The position numbers and the translations under genes are program-made. Shown piece by piece: positions 1 to 13,018 of a stretch of 64,000 nt of DNA. This DNA comes from Symbiodinium natans (Eukaryota > Sar > Dinophyceae > Suessiales > Symbiodiniaceae), in assembly GCA_905221605.1 (NCBI GenBank), contig CAJNDS010001680.1:197501-261500 (forward strand), given 5' to 3'. The number at the start of each line of letters is the position of its first letter. The first letter of the stretch is position 1. The notes beneath the pieces are model-generated. The model did not search any database, was not told where the DNA came from, and saw nothing but the letters and a program-made list of their open reading frames with translations.

Positions 1-99
1 GGGTGGGGGGGTGGGGTGGGGGGGTGGGCGGGGGGGGGAACCGACACAGGGAATCTTCCCAGTTCGCATTGGTATGGGGTTCGGGCGTGTCTGGGGTAC

Positions 100-168
100 C
101 TACTTGAAGGTTCATTGGTAAGTAGGGTACTCCTAAACCCTACTTGTAAGTACCCATAAACTTCAAGC
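100..168 (+). mobile_element. Family-1 element, short
   Basis: CTACTTGAAGGTTCATTGGTA to TACCCATAAACTTCAAG around a minimal core. Confidence 0.5.
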
Positions 169-2444
169 GGCATGACACCGTGCGTAGTCCACACCGCCTT
201 CACCTGGTCACATGCAGAATAGAGCCTTAGTATGCCCTACATAACCCCCTATGTCTACCTGTTATAGTCCCTATATACCTAAGTAGCCCCTACATGAAGT
301 TCCCACTAGGGTATCTTCTAAAAGGGTCCCTCCTTTAGTCCCAAACCCTAAACCCTAAGCCCTAAGGTCCCTTGTAAGGGTCCCTCCTTTAGCCCGAAGC
401 CCTAAACCTGTACCTTCTCTAGCGCCGAAGGAACATCTGACCGTTTCTCGTTGGCACCTTTGCCTGAAAAGTTTTAGATCAACTTCGAGCGGCGTCCCTG
501 CATCTCGTGACTACAGGGTTCTTAAGGCGGGTTTAGGGTCTAGGGTTACAGGGGTTTTTAGGGGAGGGGGGGTTCAAGGGGCGATGCAACCCAAGGGTCC
601 CTAGTACTCCCCACAACTCCCCAAGGCTCCCTAAGGTTCTCTAGGTACCTGCCCCCTATGAACCCTCCCCGCCCTGAAGAACCCTATAACATGAGTTAGT
701 GTCAAGCAAGACAAGCTGAAGAGAACTTGTCGCCGACGCCTTTTGGAGTTTGTGTGGGGTGTAGGGTCTTGGGGACGTTGCTGTGAGCTAGACGAAGGCC
801 GTTTGAACACAACGCAGTTTCTGTTTGGCCTTTTGGCCTTGTCCGGAGCTTCGGCATCTTTTAACCTTGCGCGATGGCTCAAAACAATAAATTAGAAACC
901 CTGAAACATAGACCCCCAAAGCCCAAAAGCCAGAAAGCCTTAAACCCCAAACCCGAAACCCTCCCGCATTGGCGAAGTAGCCCCCAATGAGGGTTTCGGG
1001 TTTAGGGTTTAGGGCCTCTTTGTTGAGGGTTTAGGGATTAGGTTTAGGGTCCCAAGGACCATGCATCATGTTTAGGGTTTAGGGTTTAGAAATTTAGGGT
1101 TTAGGGTTCAGGCTTTAGGGTTTAGGGTGGCCAGTAGCCCTAAACCCTAAACCCCAATTTCAAAACGCAATAGCAGATCAGGATTTTTAGGGTTTCGGGT
1201 TTAGGGCCTGGCAACCATGAAGGCCGGTTGCAAAACGGGCTCAGGGCTATAGGGTTTTATTTTTAGGGTTTAGGGCTACTTGAAGGCTCATGAGTAGTTT
1301 TAAGTAGGATTCGGAGTACCCTAAGTAAAAGGCTACAACCGGTTGCCCTAGTTTGTTAAATCAAAACCCTGTAGTTTCGCTCCCACGGCCATCGCAATCT
1401 TTCTCATTCTGGCATCGAGACAACGCTGTTGCCGAAAACAGGCCCCGCCGAGTGCGTACTATAGCCTTAATATTTCGAATAGAGTTTCGAGGGGTATTGT
1501 CGTATAGCTACGTAGGGACCTTAGGGGGGTATCTGGGTCCTGGAGGAAGTGGGTGTTTAGTCAGGGGTGTGGAAAAAAGGGGCTTCGGGTTTGTAGCAAC
1601 TCTCCACAAGTCCTGCACCCCAAACCCCAAACCCTAAACGCTAAACCCTAAACCGCAGGAGCCCGCAGACCCCCGAAAGCTCACCGACAGCTAAAAACTG
1701 CACGAGCCAGTGTCATACATAATACATACCAATTTGGGAGTTTAGGTTTTAGGGTTTAGGGTTTAGGGTTTTTCCAGTTTCCCAAAATGGGGGGGGTACT
1801 CTTTTGGGGAGGGGTCCTTTAAGGGGATTTGGGGTATAACAATGGTAATGCATGCCAATGTGGGGGAGTTTCCAAAATAGTGGGTACCTTTTCTGGGTTT
1901 AGGGTTTAGAGTTTTCGGGTTTTGGGGCCTTAGTATAGGGGAGTTTCCCCAAACATCGGGGTACCTTGTTGGGGGGGGGGGGGGTCCGTTTTCAGGGGGT
2001 TCTATTTCTTTTCTGGGGTATCAACGGGTACCCCCTGTACGACTCTTGTTCTGACCCATTCCAATTCAAACCGGTAGGTCAGTCCCAAACCCTGACCCCT
2101 ATACCCTAAACAATTAAACCCCAAACCCTTAACCCTTTAACCCAAAACCCTACACCCTAAAACCCTAAACCCTTAAACCCTTAAACCTGAAATCCCTAAA
2201 CCCTAAACCCTAAACCCTAAACCCTAAACCCCTTAAGACCCCCTAGCCCTCAGGCCCTAAACCCTGGGACTTCGCCCCAAGGACGGCGCCTTGCTCGAGG
2301 TGGAGCGAGTCGCGGAGCGGTCTGCAGTCGAGGTGCGGCCGAAACCCTGCTTAGGGGTTAGGGTTTAGGGTTTAGGGTTTAGGGCAAGCAGGGTAAGTAT
2401 GGTTCGAAGGATCTGATGAGGAAGGTAGCTGTATTGCCGAAACT

Positions 2445-2546
2445 CTACTTGGAAGGTCCATGGTTAGTTAGGGTATGTATAAAAGATAACCTTAGGAAGG
2501 GTACTTATTCAAGCCCTACCTATAACCACCCATGAGCCTTCAAGTA
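2445..2546 (+). mobile_element. Family-1 element
   Basis: CTACTTGGAAGGTCCATGG to CCACCCATGAGCCTTCAAGTA, followed by a second partial left arm (CTTGGAAGGTCTGTGG). Confidence 0.6.
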
Positions 2547-2772
2547 CTTGGAAGGTCTGTGGTGTTTTTGCTTAAGTAGGGTTACTTGGACCCTTGCCAG
2601 GAGGGTAGCTATGTTTAGATACGGCTCTTACCTGGTTTCGCAAGCACACTCTGCTTAAATGACCCTAAACCCTAAACCGAAGTATTGGAGAAAGAGAGAG
2701 CGAGAGAGAGAGAGGGAGAGAGAGAACCAGATACAGAGAGAGAGAGAGCGCGAAATAGGACCACTCGCGGAT

Positions 2773-2905
2773 GGTAGTTTCATGGTCCCTTAATATGGCC
2801 CCTTGCCTTTGGGTTTTCTAGGATATACAAGGGTTTAGGGTTTAGGGTTTAGGGAATACAAGGGGTCCCTATGTAAGTGCCCATATGAAGGGACCGTGTG
2901 ACGGA
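2773..2905 (+). mobile_element. Family-6 element interrupted by a telomere array
   Basis: GGTAGTTTCATGGTCCCTTAA to GAAGGGACCGTGTGACGG with three TTTAGGG units in the middle (2834-2854). Confidence 0.6.
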
Positions 2906-4481
2906 CTTTAAGAAACGTCATACTTGCATACTGGTTCAGGGTTTAGGGTTCAGGGTTCGTCTCGTTGCAGAAATATAGGTAGTGGCTGTAGGTCTTCCCA
3001 TCTGCCTGCCGGAGTTGAACTCGCCGTATTCGCATGAATGTAGAACCCTTGTTCAGCCGGCACATGTGCCGTCAGCTTGCTGTCCATACTGGCCAGCTTG
3101 ATTTGACAACCAAGCTTTAATAGTTTCGGGTACACTTCCTTCAGCAATGCTGACGAGCTGTCGTTTCGACTCAAACAGTGCAACCACGGTTTAGGGTTTA
3201 GGGTTTAGGGTTTAGGGTTTAGCGTTTAGGGTTTAGGGTTTAGGGTTTAGGGTGCGCCGGCCGCTTTCTTGTTTGTGCTGCTTCAGCATTCGTCATCCCA
3301 GGCGCTTACGGCGGAGAGTGGTGGCCAAGCACCCAGTAAACCCCAAACCCCAAACCCCAAACCCTAAACCCTAAACCGCCAGTTTGTCACCAAAGCTTGA
3401 GGTTGCTTTCTGAGGTGGTACTCTTGAGACTGTGCTTGCAAACAAGACCACGGTTTCGGGTTTAGGGTTTAGGGTTGCCAATCCTTCCGGAACCACACGA
3501 AGGAACCCCAAAGCCCATGAGCCTCAACCCTAACCCTAAGGCTCGAAGGACACTTTTTTAAGGTTTCTGGGCACAAAGCCCTCATTACTAAAAGTTTTTG
3601 GGCGCCATGTTTTAAACCCTAAGGGTAACTCCCAGCCCAGAATCGTTGCAGTTGAAGCAACTTCAGGTTTGTAGGGGTTTAGGGTTTACGGTTTAGGGTT
3701 TAGGGTTTGGGGTTTAGGGGAATTGAGGCACGCATGCGAGAAGTACTTGAGAACACTATTGGTCTCCGCATCGCAACACCTTTGCTAAGGCTACGCCATC
3801 GACCCAGGTCGCTTGGAGGTGAAGTGCTCGAGCGCGCCTTTCGCTGCAAGAGGGTTTAGGGTTTAGGGTTTAGGGTTAGGGTTTAGGGTTTAGGGTTTAG
3901 GCTTCAGGGCTTCCTGCACCTTGTGGGCCCGAGCTTGAGGGAGAACAAACCCCTCCCATAGTGGTTTGTAGGGGTTTTGGGTTGCGGACCATCGCACAAC
4001 TCCATAATACTCCATATCTAACAGTCAGGAAGATGGTCCCCCCCCCCCCCCCCCCCCCCGCTTTGCAATTTCTGAGTATGTTGCAAGGACCTCTAAGCAT
4101 ACCCCATGAAGACCGTCATCTGTTCCCCCTTATACTGAGGGTCCTTAGTCGGCATTCTGGTACTATTATTGTAGTCCCTATTCAGGACTGTTAGTATAAG
4201 GGGGAGCATCCCAAACTGTCATCATTGTGTTTTTTTAAGGCGAAGAACCGGGATATGTCCATGGACCCTATGACCCTCGTCAGTTTTGGAGACGCCTCTC
4301 ACTCAGGTGCCACCGTATACTGGCGACCTGGGTGATGACAGCGTAAGGCCCACGCAACCCAGCAAAGCCCTAACCCTAAATCCTAAACCCTAGGGAGGTT
4401 GAGCGTATTCCTCCTTTGGCAAATGTCATGGGACTCTACCGATTGGAACCTAAGGTTTTTCCCTTGGGTTTGGGGACCCTT

Positions 4482-4597
4482 TTCAACTACTATTTGCTTA
4501 AGACCCACCCAAGAAATAGATAATATTCTTCCATATAAGAGCAATATTTTAGCGATCATTTGTTCTTTTTGGGGCTTTTTCTGCAATAGTAGTTCAA
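4482..4597 (+). mobile_element. Family-3 palindromic element (CTACTATTTGCTTAAG ends)
   Basis: TTTTCAACTACTATTTGCTT to TTTCTGCAATAGTAGTTCAAG; arms pair for about 25 bases. Confidence 0.7.
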
Positions 4598-5003
4598 GAT
4601 CCTGTAAAGGCAATATAAGGGGGGCATATTCGCAGCATATTAAGGGAACCTCTTAGGGGTACATCCTCAGGAGTCCAAGTCTGACTCCCTTGAGAGTTGA
4701 ACCCTTAACGGTTAAGGGTTTAGGGTTTAGGGTTTAGGTTTAGGGCCCCAAAATGAGAGAACCCTAAACTCTAAACCCTAAACCCTGCTTGAACCCTATC
4801 GCGGGTGGAGGACTGCAGGGATTGAGAACTTGAGGATCTTGGGGACTGGATGGCTCATCCACCCTGGATCCTGGTCGAGAATGAGGGAATCAGGTACTCT
4901 CAGACCCCCTATTATCATCATCATCAACATTGTTATTACTATTATTATTACAAGCCCTAGACCCTAAACCCTACCCCAAACCAAAAACCCTAAACCCTAC
5001 ACC

Positions 5004-5136
5004 CTACTTGAAGGTTCATGGGTAGTTTCAGGTAGTGCGATAAGTACCCTACGTGAGGTGAGAACCAGTCTGAATAATAATTGTTGCGTGTGCCCTACTT
5101 ATATTCCCACTTATAGTTACAGAAAACCTCCAAGTA
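5004..5136 (+). mobile_element. Family-1 palindromic element
   Basis: CTACTTGAAGGTTCATGGGT to AGTTACAGAAAACCTCCAAGTA. Confidence 0.65.
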
Positions 5137-5620
5137 TTCTACTGGATCTTGGTCGGGAATGAGGGTGGCATCCTATAGAATCCCATAAAGGGTGTACGTA
5201 GGGTTTAGGGTGTTTATTGTTTAGAGGGATACACGTACGGAGAACCAGTAGGTTATCGTTTTTTTTTTGTTTTTTCGGCGGTTTGGAGATTTTCGGGGTT
5301 CAGGGCGTTTAGGTTTTTTTAGGGTTTTAGAGTCCAGGGTTAGGTGGGCCTTAAGGGTTTAGGGTTTCAGGGTTTTAGGGTTTGGGACTTAGGGGTTTCG
5401 CGGCAGGGGAGAGAGACAGAGAGAGAGGGGCATTTTCACTCAGCAGCAGAAGAAGAAGAAGAAGAAGAAGAGAAAGAAGAAGAAGAGACAGCGCCTGGCC
5501 TAGAAGGATGTTTCGCCCGCGATCCTTCAAAAATCAGCTTCGTCCTGCGAGCTGAGCACGAAGCCCGCCCTAATCCCTGAACCGTCTCAGCCCCTGTACT
5601 CTGAATTTCAGCTTGAAATT

Positions 5621-5779
5621 CTTTCTTGGAGGTTCATGGGTAGCTAGACAGGGGGGGGGGTATACATATATATATATATGTATATGTAACCCTGTATATG
5701 TAGGGTGACTTTAATTAGCTTGTTATAACCTTATTGAGGGCACTGATAACCCTACTCATAAGTACGCACGAGCCTTCAG
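5621..5779 (+). mobile_element. Family-1 element with a TA-repeat core
   Basis: TTCTTGGAGGTTCATGGGTA to ATAAGTACGCACGAGCCTTCA, with a poly-G run and an alternating TA tract inside. Confidence 0.6.
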
Positions 5780-6539
5780 TTAGCCCGAAAACCTGAACCC
5801 TGAACCCTGAACCCTAAACCCGAAACCCTAAACCTAAACCCTGAAGTGTTTTGATCCGTGCAACTCCCAAAAAGCCCCCCCCCCCCCATCTTGTGTACCT
5901 CCTTCGCCAAAGCCAGCCGAAGGCTCGACAAGCCGCGGCCTCAAAGAGGGTTTAGGGAGTTTAGGGGTCCAGCGGTTTTAGCGGTTTAGGGGGTTTAGGG
6001 TTTAGGGTTTGGGGCTGATGCTCTGAGTCTGGGTTCAAAAATAAGGGGTTTCGGGCTGCATCGGGTGTTTGGAGCATGTCGCCTTCCACGGGCTCTGGGC
6101 TCAAAGAGCTAGAGGCGCCAGGAGGTTCCTCGGTTGAGGGTTTAGGGTTTAGGGTTTAGGGAACAGGGAACAGGGTTTAGGGTTTAGGGTAAAACTAGTA
6201 TAAGCGGGTTGTAAATACACCAGGTTTAGGGTTTAGGGTACCCAGGCCCTAAATCCCTTTTGTTCGGGTTTAGGTAGCCCTTTTTAACCCAAAATGGCAC
6301 GCTTTTGAATTCCCGGGTTACTCGTTGGTCTAGATTGAGGAGATAAGGTCATGCCCAGTTTATAACGATAGCTACCCTCCATATAACCCCACTGATAACT
6401 CCTGCAAGCATGCCAGGCACCCTTTGTTTCTCTTGTAAAAGGATCCGAATGGGAACCCCAGACAGGCAACCCCAAGAAGATAGTAGGAACATAAAGAGAA
6501 TAGAAGTAGGTATCTTCCGGCTATATTCCGAATATTTGA

Positions 6540-6682
6540 GGGCAGTTTCATGGGTCCTTAATCTGTTCCCTTACCTTCGTTAAGGGGTTCTGATGTATGG
6601 GCCCTCAGTTTGTATAGGGTATATCAGGGGTATGTAAGGGCCACCCTTCTAAGGGCCTATACTAAGGGACCGTGCAACTACC
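6540..6682 (+). mobile_element. Family-6 element (GGTAGTTTCATGGTCCC ends)
   Basis: GGGCAGTTTCATGGGTCCTTA to TAAGGGACCGTGCAACTACC, with GGGTTCTGATGTATGGGCCC in the core. Confidence 0.65.
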
Positions 6683-8020
6683 CTAAGAAACCATATCCCT
6701 GTGGTTCCCTGTTTGGGGTTTGATTTAAAAATCCCTTCGTCTTGGGCCTGGTGGGAGAGAGAGCCTTGGTCACATCCGGAAACCACCTTTCAGGTAGTGA
6801 GACCTGGCCCTGAAGACCCAAAAGCCCCTCTAAATCCTGAGCCCTACTTCAAACCATTGTTTATCCTCTGTGCTTTGCCTAGGTTTCGGAAAATTTCTTC
6901 GGCTATACTCAGGAAGAAGGGACTACACCTGGGAGGTTCAGGAAATCAAGCAGCCTAAACCCTAAACCCTAAACCCTAAACCCTAAACAATGGGGCCCCC
7001 AAGTCTGCTAAAGCTCTACAAAACGTGCCCCTAAGAGGCCGAAGCCTCCTCCCAATGCTACGTGTGCCCGGCACCCAGCCGTGGCGTGGGTTTTGGGGGC
7101 TTAGGGTTTAGGGTCCCTAAGGCTTAAGGGTTTAGGGTTTAGGGTTTAGGGTTTAGGGTCCCTAGACGATCTGGGTTGGGGTCCGGATTGTTGTCAGCCT
7201 GACTGTCTACAGTACAGCGCCGTGGCTCGAGACAGCCCTGAAAATGTGGTTGGTTCACAAAACTTACCTCATCGAATTCGGGCTCTGATGTCCAGGGCAC
7301 CCAGAAAAGGGACCCTTTCTCTGAGAACCGCCATGAACTGGCAAGCCGAAAAGGGGTGTGGCAGAAGGAAGGAAGGTTCCACATAACCGTAGCGGCTAGG
7401 GAGTTGTGTACCCTAGACAATCCCTTCAAAGGAACAAATGGGAAATTCATATTCCCAAACCCTAAACGCAATTCCTGGTAGGCTGCTGTTCCGTAAGGTT
7501 ACACGCACATGAATACCACTTTCACTTCTTGGTCACCTGCAGCGCCTTGATGGTAGGGGAGTGAAGGGTTTTTAAGCGTTTAGGTTAAAAAGACCCAACC
7601 CTATATAAGCCGGGATTTATTCAGCTTTCCCGCTATTGCACTGGTCGGAATAATTCCTCATGGTATTCCTTTATGGTCCCTACACAAGTATACTATAATC
7701 ATTACCCCCCAAAAGCAACTATTCTAATTATTAAGGCCCCTATAGTAGCGTGTCGGTCGTGCCTACGTCTTCTTTTGCGCTGCCCCTGCATGCGCCTCTC
7801 AGTTCCGTGGGCCTAGTTATGAATAGCATGGCTAGGGTTACCCTAAACCCTAAACTCTAAACCCTAAACCCTAAACCCTAAACCCCCTTAAACATCCTTG
7901 AGCTTCACTTCTCAGCCCGAAACTGCTTTGAGGCCCGCGTGACGAGCCGCTGGCCGGCCATCGACGAGCAGGGAGTGGCGGGGAGCCCTATAGACTTGTC
8001 TTTTGCGCTTAAGAGCGCCC

Positions 8021-8092
8021 TTTAGGGTTTTAGGGTTTTAGGGTTTAGGGTTTAGGGTTTAGGGTTTAGGGTTTAGGGTTTAGGGTTTAGAG
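8021..8092 (+). repeat. Telomere-type array, about 10 units
   Basis: The first two units have an extra T (TTTTAGGG), then seven or more canonical units. Confidence 0.9.
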
Positions 8093-9466
8093 CTATCAGG
8101 CCTTCTAGTCCCCAGAATCAATCCTGTAAAAAGTTTGTTCTCAAGGAGGTACAGGGTTTAGTTGTAGTTCCTGTTTTGGACATTTGGGGGGAGGATAATC
8201 ACATAGCTGAGTCTGGCTGAACCCCGAACCCCAAACCGCAGCTTCCTTATGATATTTCCCCAGACTGGCTTGAGACAGGGACTGTGACTCTAGGGACTAT
8301 AGGGATAGCACGTTCAGGGCAAGCGGCCTTAGGCTCTTAGGGGGTTTAGGGTTTAGGGTTTAGGGTTTTGGGTTTTGGGTTCATTCAAGAGAAAAGCCCA
8401 CACCTCCCCTGGGCAATGGTGTGTTAGAACGGTTCCTCTTGCCCAGCAGCCTCCAGACATCAAGTCCACAGCCTCAAGCATGAACGTGCATGCATAGCGT
8501 GTGCCGCTCCCAATCATTCCCCTAAACCCTAAACCCTAAACATCCCAAGCTCAGTGGCAGCCAAGGCTGCCGACCTTGAGTTCGCGCAAACCTCAGCTGA
8601 GCTTAGGGCTAAGGGTTTAGGGTTTCCGGTTTAGGGTTTAGGGTTTAGGGTCTATTTGAATATTCATCAGAGCAAGTTTTGTTATACGCTCTGTCATAAG
8701 TCGGATATGCAAAACCCTAGACCCTAAACCCTAATGCCTTTTTTTGTCATTCATCCCCACCCCTTGCAAAGAAGAGTGGAAAGTCCCATGGAATCCCAGA
8801 CCCTCTCACCTCTCACTTGGGGTGGCCTCCTTTGCCGCTTGAGGGTTCAGGGTTCGAGGTTTGAGGTTTAGGGCTTAGGGCTTAGGGCTTAGGGTTTAGG
8901 GTTTAGGGTTTAGGGCCCTATACACCTAAACCCTTTGCCCAAAGCCCCTGAGCTCGGACCGGCTCAACTCTAGCGTTTGGGGGTCCAATTAGGGTCAGGC
9001 GGCTCTCAATTCTGACGTCCATGCTTTGTGTGTTCCGTATATTCGATTCGACCACAGAGGGGCCGATGGCAAGGGGTGAAAGCAATGTGGCCAAGGCCAT
9101 CAGGGCCTTGAATCAATTCCTACCACCCTGCTGATGTGCCAAGGCCACTAGGCAACCCCGCCCTCAACCCCAAGACCCTAAACATGTTGAGGGTTTGGGG
9201 TTTAGCGCGCCCGTGTCAGTGGGTCACAGCTGTAGCGCTTGGAAACCCGAAAGCCCAAGGCCCCTGAAGGAAAGATGCCTTCGAGTTTTCAAGGGTCCCC
9301 AGTGAAAGGTTCGTCTCTGGTGCACAAATCTGGGCCTAAACCCTGTAGGGTTTAGGGTTTAGGGTGCAGGGTCCTAAGCTGCAAGATCGTTCTCCACTTC
9401 GACCGCTGTGTGAAAGCGACAAACCAAACTGTGCCGCAACCTCAGCGCCTTTTTGAGGGTCTTGCC

Positions 9467-9554
9467 TACTTGGAGGTTGTTCAGTAGGGTGATATTTAGA
9501 TCCCTATTCAGGGTGCTTCAAACGCTGCTTACAACTACCCAATAACCTTCAAGT
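9467..9554 (+). mobile_element. Family-1 element, short
   Basis: CTACTTGGAGGTTGTTCAG to CAACTACCCAATAACCTTCAAGT, 88 bp. Confidence 0.6.
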
Positions 9555-10103
9555 CGGGTGCGATTAGGGCTACGAGGACTTGGGGGCTTGGAAGGCTCTT
9601 TGCAGCTGTTTGGGGTGCAGGGTGTTCAGTTTTTGAAGCAGCCTTCAGGTTTCGATATTAAAGCAAGTTCAGGGTTCAGGGGTTTAGTTCTATGCCAGGT
9701 GATGCAAGGAATCCGCGCTCTACAGGAGGTTGTTCCTGAAATGTCTTGGGTCCGTGTCTCTGTCGCCTTGCAGGCATGGACAAACAACCCAAGACCTCGT
9801 CCCCTGCTTTGGGCAGGGCCTCCATCATGATGACATAGCCTGTGCCACTGCTGTGAGGTGTCAATAAGGTAATACTATTAGTAAAGCTTCCGACTAAGCC
9901 GAACCCTAAACCCTGAACCCTGAACCCTAAACCCTCTGTTAAGCTACGTCCGCAGAGGCTAAAGCTGTCCGTGCTGCCGCGGGCTGCGGGGATCTCAGCC
10001 AACTCCCCGGCTCCATCTTCCCACCTGCAGCCTTCAAGAGTCAGGGTTGCAGTTGGTTTAGGGTTTAGGGTTTAGGGTTTAGGGTTTACTGTAGGGTTGA
10101 GGG

Positions 10104-10219
10104 TGAAGGTTCATGGGTAGTTCTAAGTCGGGTTATATGCACCCTAAATAAGGTCACAGCCACTGGTATTTAAATCGCTACCCGACTTAGAACCCCACTG
10201 CCCATGAACCTCCAAGTAG
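10104..10219 (+). mobile_element. Family-1 palindromic element
   Basis: TGAAGGTTCATGGGTAGTTC to CTGCCCATGAACCTCCAAGTAG; inner arms TAAGTCGGGTTATA / CGACTTAGAACCCC. Confidence 0.7.
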
Positions 10220-10767
10220 CCCAAGTCAGACCCTAAACCCGAAACCCTAAACCCTAAACCCTAAACAGAGTGCAAGGGCGCTTGGGAAGCGCCTTTCCCT
10301 TGAAACATACGGGGGTTTCCCCCGGTCCTTCTTCTAAGGGAAGCCTGCTATTTTTTTGTTTTAGGGTTTCCTTATGTTCGTAAGCCCACATACATTGCCC
10401 TATAAAAGCCCATTGAAGCACCTAATTCCCATGTGGCCTTCATTTCACCTGAAACCCAAACCTGTGAGTCCATCATGCTAGGAGCCTCGGCTGGCGAACC
10501 TCTTGCACTAGCTCCTTGTGTAAGTTTACAGTTTTATGGTTTAGGGTTTAAGGTTTACGGTTCAGGGTTTAGGGTTTAGGGTTTAGGGTTCATGCAACGC
10601 ATGGCCGCGCAGGATGTGGAAGACGAGATCAACTTGCCGCACGGGACGAGTGATCTGTCCATCGCCCAGCGCATGAGAACGCTTGCCAATGGTTGGCCTT
10701 TTGGGATGGACTTATAAGTTGGTCCTTAGTATAGGGATTTTAGGTTTGGGGTTTAGGGGTTTAGGGT

Positions 10768-10870
10768 TGGGATGTTCCCCCTTTATACTAACAGCTCCTA
10801 AATGGGGGTTCTAGTACCCCCTTTTGTAATCCCGATTATAAGGACTGTTGGTAAAAGAGGGAACACTTGG
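10768..10870 (+). mobile_element. Family-2 palindromic element (GGGATGTTCCCC ends)
   Basis: TTGGGATGTTCCCCCTTTAT, then CAGCTCCTAAATGGG, and the right arm AAGGACTGTTGGTAAAAGAG GGAACACTTGG. Arms pair over about 30 bases. Confidence 0.75.
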
Positions 10871-11638
10871 CCAATGTTGGCCCCCTCATAACCCATGTGA
10901 CGCAAAATCCTACGAGTGGAATAAAGGAGATGGTCAGTTCTCAAAATTATGGTTCCTTTTGGGGGTATCCGTATTTATTCTAAGGCGCCTCTACTATCTA
11001 GGGTACCCAAAAAGGGATCATAGCTTAAAGAACCCAACACTTACGCAACACTAAGTTGCTGCGGGAAGGTTTGGTCTTCCAGGAACAGGTTAAGCCATCA
11101 CGGCTAAACCCTTGTTTACGGTTGAAGGTTTAGGGCTTAGGGTTTAGGGGCCCTAAACCCTAAACCCTAAACCCTATAGGGTCTGTAGGGTCCAGGGTCT
11201 ACGGCACAAAAACCTCCATGCCGGGCTGTAGTTCTGAGCTCGAAGAGTCTTCGGAAGTTAGGGGGAGCTCCTACAGCTAGATCCTGGGTTTCGGGTTTAG
11301 GGTTTTTAGGGTTTAGGGATGTACCTCGGGAACCCCAAAACTATTTTTTTCTGGTAGGTTCTTTGTATCAAGCCCCTTACATGATTCTCAGGTAACCTGC
11401 GAACAAGTAGGCTTTGCGCTCTTATGGCAAAGCAAAACCCTGAACCTGATTTGAGTCGCTTTGTGTGTAGGGTCCGGATTAAGGAGTTGAAGTTGTTAGA
11501 CCGTACCGGTTGTGATGTCAGAGGGTTAGTGTGATCAGCAACACACTTGTTGAGAACTCTATGTTCTCATTCAACAGACTGCACAGACGTGATCAGAAGG
11601 ACAACAGCCCTAAATCCCATGCCCGGTAAAATCTAGGA

Positions 11639-11740
11639 TGCCCAGTAGTACCCTTATTCCCTTTTTGGGGGGCTTAGGTTCCCTTATAAACCCCTTTAAG
11701 CAGAAAAGGGGCACCCTTTTTAAGCCTTGGTTACTGGGCA
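11639..11740 (+). mobile_element. Family-5 palindromic element (GCCCAGTAG ends)
   Basis: TGCCCAGTAGTACCCTTATT to AAAAGGGGCACCCTTTTTAAG...TTACTGGGCA. Confidence 0.65.
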
Positions 11741-11916
11741 GCCTCGAAAATGAACTCATGAAAACCAGCCCTTTTCTGCTCAGCTGGAGCCTCTGCAAAG
11801 TCTGCCAAGCCCTGAACACCAAAAGCTCCGCAGGCTTCAAAGGCTACACACGTAAACCCTATGGAACCTAGAAGAGCCAATCCCTAAACCCCAAACTGTA
11901 AACCCTAAACTTTGAC

Positions 11917-12079
11917 CCCATAAACCTTCTAAACCATGTCTAAACCCTCGACCCCTGAGAGCCAGAAGCTTAAGGCCGCAGGAGACCTTACTCTTAGACT
12001 TCAACCCCTAAACCTTCTAAACCATGTACATGTAAGCCTCTCCCGTTTGCGCCAGAAGCTTAAGGCCGAAGGAGACCCT
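11917..12079 (+). repeat. Direct tandem duplication, about 88-bp unit, in an open frame
   Basis: TAAACCTTCTAAACCATGT and CAGAAGCTTAAGGCCG(C/A)AGGAGACC each occur twice. Both copies read QKLKA(A/E)GD in the same open frame (11,936-12,208). The frame has no other support. Confidence 0.75.
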
Positions 12080-12514
12080 GATCTTCCCCCTCCGGGGGCA
12101 GCGCATCGGCCCGAACCGCCAGTGGGGTCGCCCAAAGCGCGGCTCGCGGGGTGGCAGGGTTTAAGGTTTTTTTTAAGCGTGCTTTTTCGGTTTGTTTTAT
12201 GGTTTTGAGGGTGTTTAGGGTGTTGAGGGTTTTTTTAAAGGTTGTAGGGTTTTAGGGCTTTTCGGGTTTTTGGCTTTTTGGGTTTAGGTTGTAGGGCGGA
12301 CACATGCAGCAAGGTTTCGGGCGTAGGGCTTAGGGTTGAGGGTTTATACGCCCTTGAGGGCCTTCCTAGAGACTCCAAGACTCCTCTTAAGGAATCTTCC
12401 ATGCATGACAGGAGCCCTTTGAGAATTCGAGGAATCTCTTCGAGCTAAGCGTCCAGTTTTCAGGGGGCCTGTGGCCAGGACTCCGAGGGGCACTTCTTTC
12501 TCTCCCTTTTTTTA

Positions 12515-12656
12515 TCATGGATTCCCCTACTACCCCCCTCTATACCACCCCCCCCCTAGGTTCCCCCCTTAAATAACCTTAATTAAGCTTAATTACCCCA
12601 AAATCGCCTTAATTATGGGGGGAACCTAGGGAGGGTAGTATAGGGGAACCCACGAT
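12515..12656 (+). mobile_element. Long palindromic element
   Basis: Left arm ATCATGGATTCCCCTACTAC ... CTAGGTTCCCCCC; right arm GGGGGGAACCTAGGGAGGG TAGTATAGGGGAACCCACGAT; AT-rich core with TTAATTAAGCTTAATTA. Arms pair over about 45 bases. Confidence 0.75.
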
Positions 12657-12689
12657 CTTACAAATGGACACTTGCTATTTTTTTACGGC

Positions 12690-12799
12690 TTGGTAACCCA
12701 GTGGTACCCTTTTCCCTTTTTTTGGTTCAAGGTTCCCTTATAAAGTAACCAAACCAGAAAAAAAGGGTGCCCGTAGAAATATGGTTACTGGGCTACCAA
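12690..12799 (+). mobile_element. Family-5 palindromic element
   Basis: TTGGTAACCCAGTGGTACCC to AAAAAAAGGGTGCCCGTAG...GGTTACTGGGCTACCAA. Confidence 0.7.
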
Positions 12800-13018
12800 G
12801 ACAGGCTCTGCTCGGACCTAGCACAGCTGACATGCATGCGCGAGGGCAGGGTCCCTAAAACCCTAAACCCCAAACCCTAAACCCTAAACCCCAAGCCCTA
12901 AACCCCAAACCCTAAACCCTAAACCCTAGACCCTTGACCCTAAACCCTAAACCCTAAACCCTAACCCTACTTGGAACTAACCGTGAACCAAGTAGACACG
13001 CCTCAGAGCCCAAAACAT

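Larger units (their letters stand above)
1..4900. other. Repeat-rich region without a supportable gene
   Basis: It opens with a G/T-rich tract (1-38) and holds many short telomere-type arrays (notably 2098-2230, 3189-3253, 3854-3900), family-1 palindromic elements at 100-168 and 2445-2546, a family-6 element at 2773-2905, a GA-rich microsatellite at 2690-2750 and a C tract at 4038-4059. A diverged family-2 element lies at about 4115-4213 and a family-3 element at 4482-4597. No reading frame here looks better than chance. Confidence 0.6.
4900..11600. other. Repeat-rich region without a supportable gene
   Basis: Telomere-type arrays alternate with short unique islands. There is a GAA microsatellite (5446-5490), an alternating TA tract (5661-5680), family-1 elements (5004-5136, 5621-5779, 9467-9554, 10104-10219), a family-6 element (6540-6682) and a family-2 element (10768-10870). 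Small open frames, for example at 7139-7471 minus and 9676-10002 minus, run into repeat-coded residues and have no supporting feature. Confidence 0.55.

Noticed and set aside
11936..12208. A 90-codon gene with an internal repeat
   Set aside because: The frame covers an 88-bp tandem duplication and ends in T-rich repeat-derived Phe/Leu residues, with no splice or homology support.
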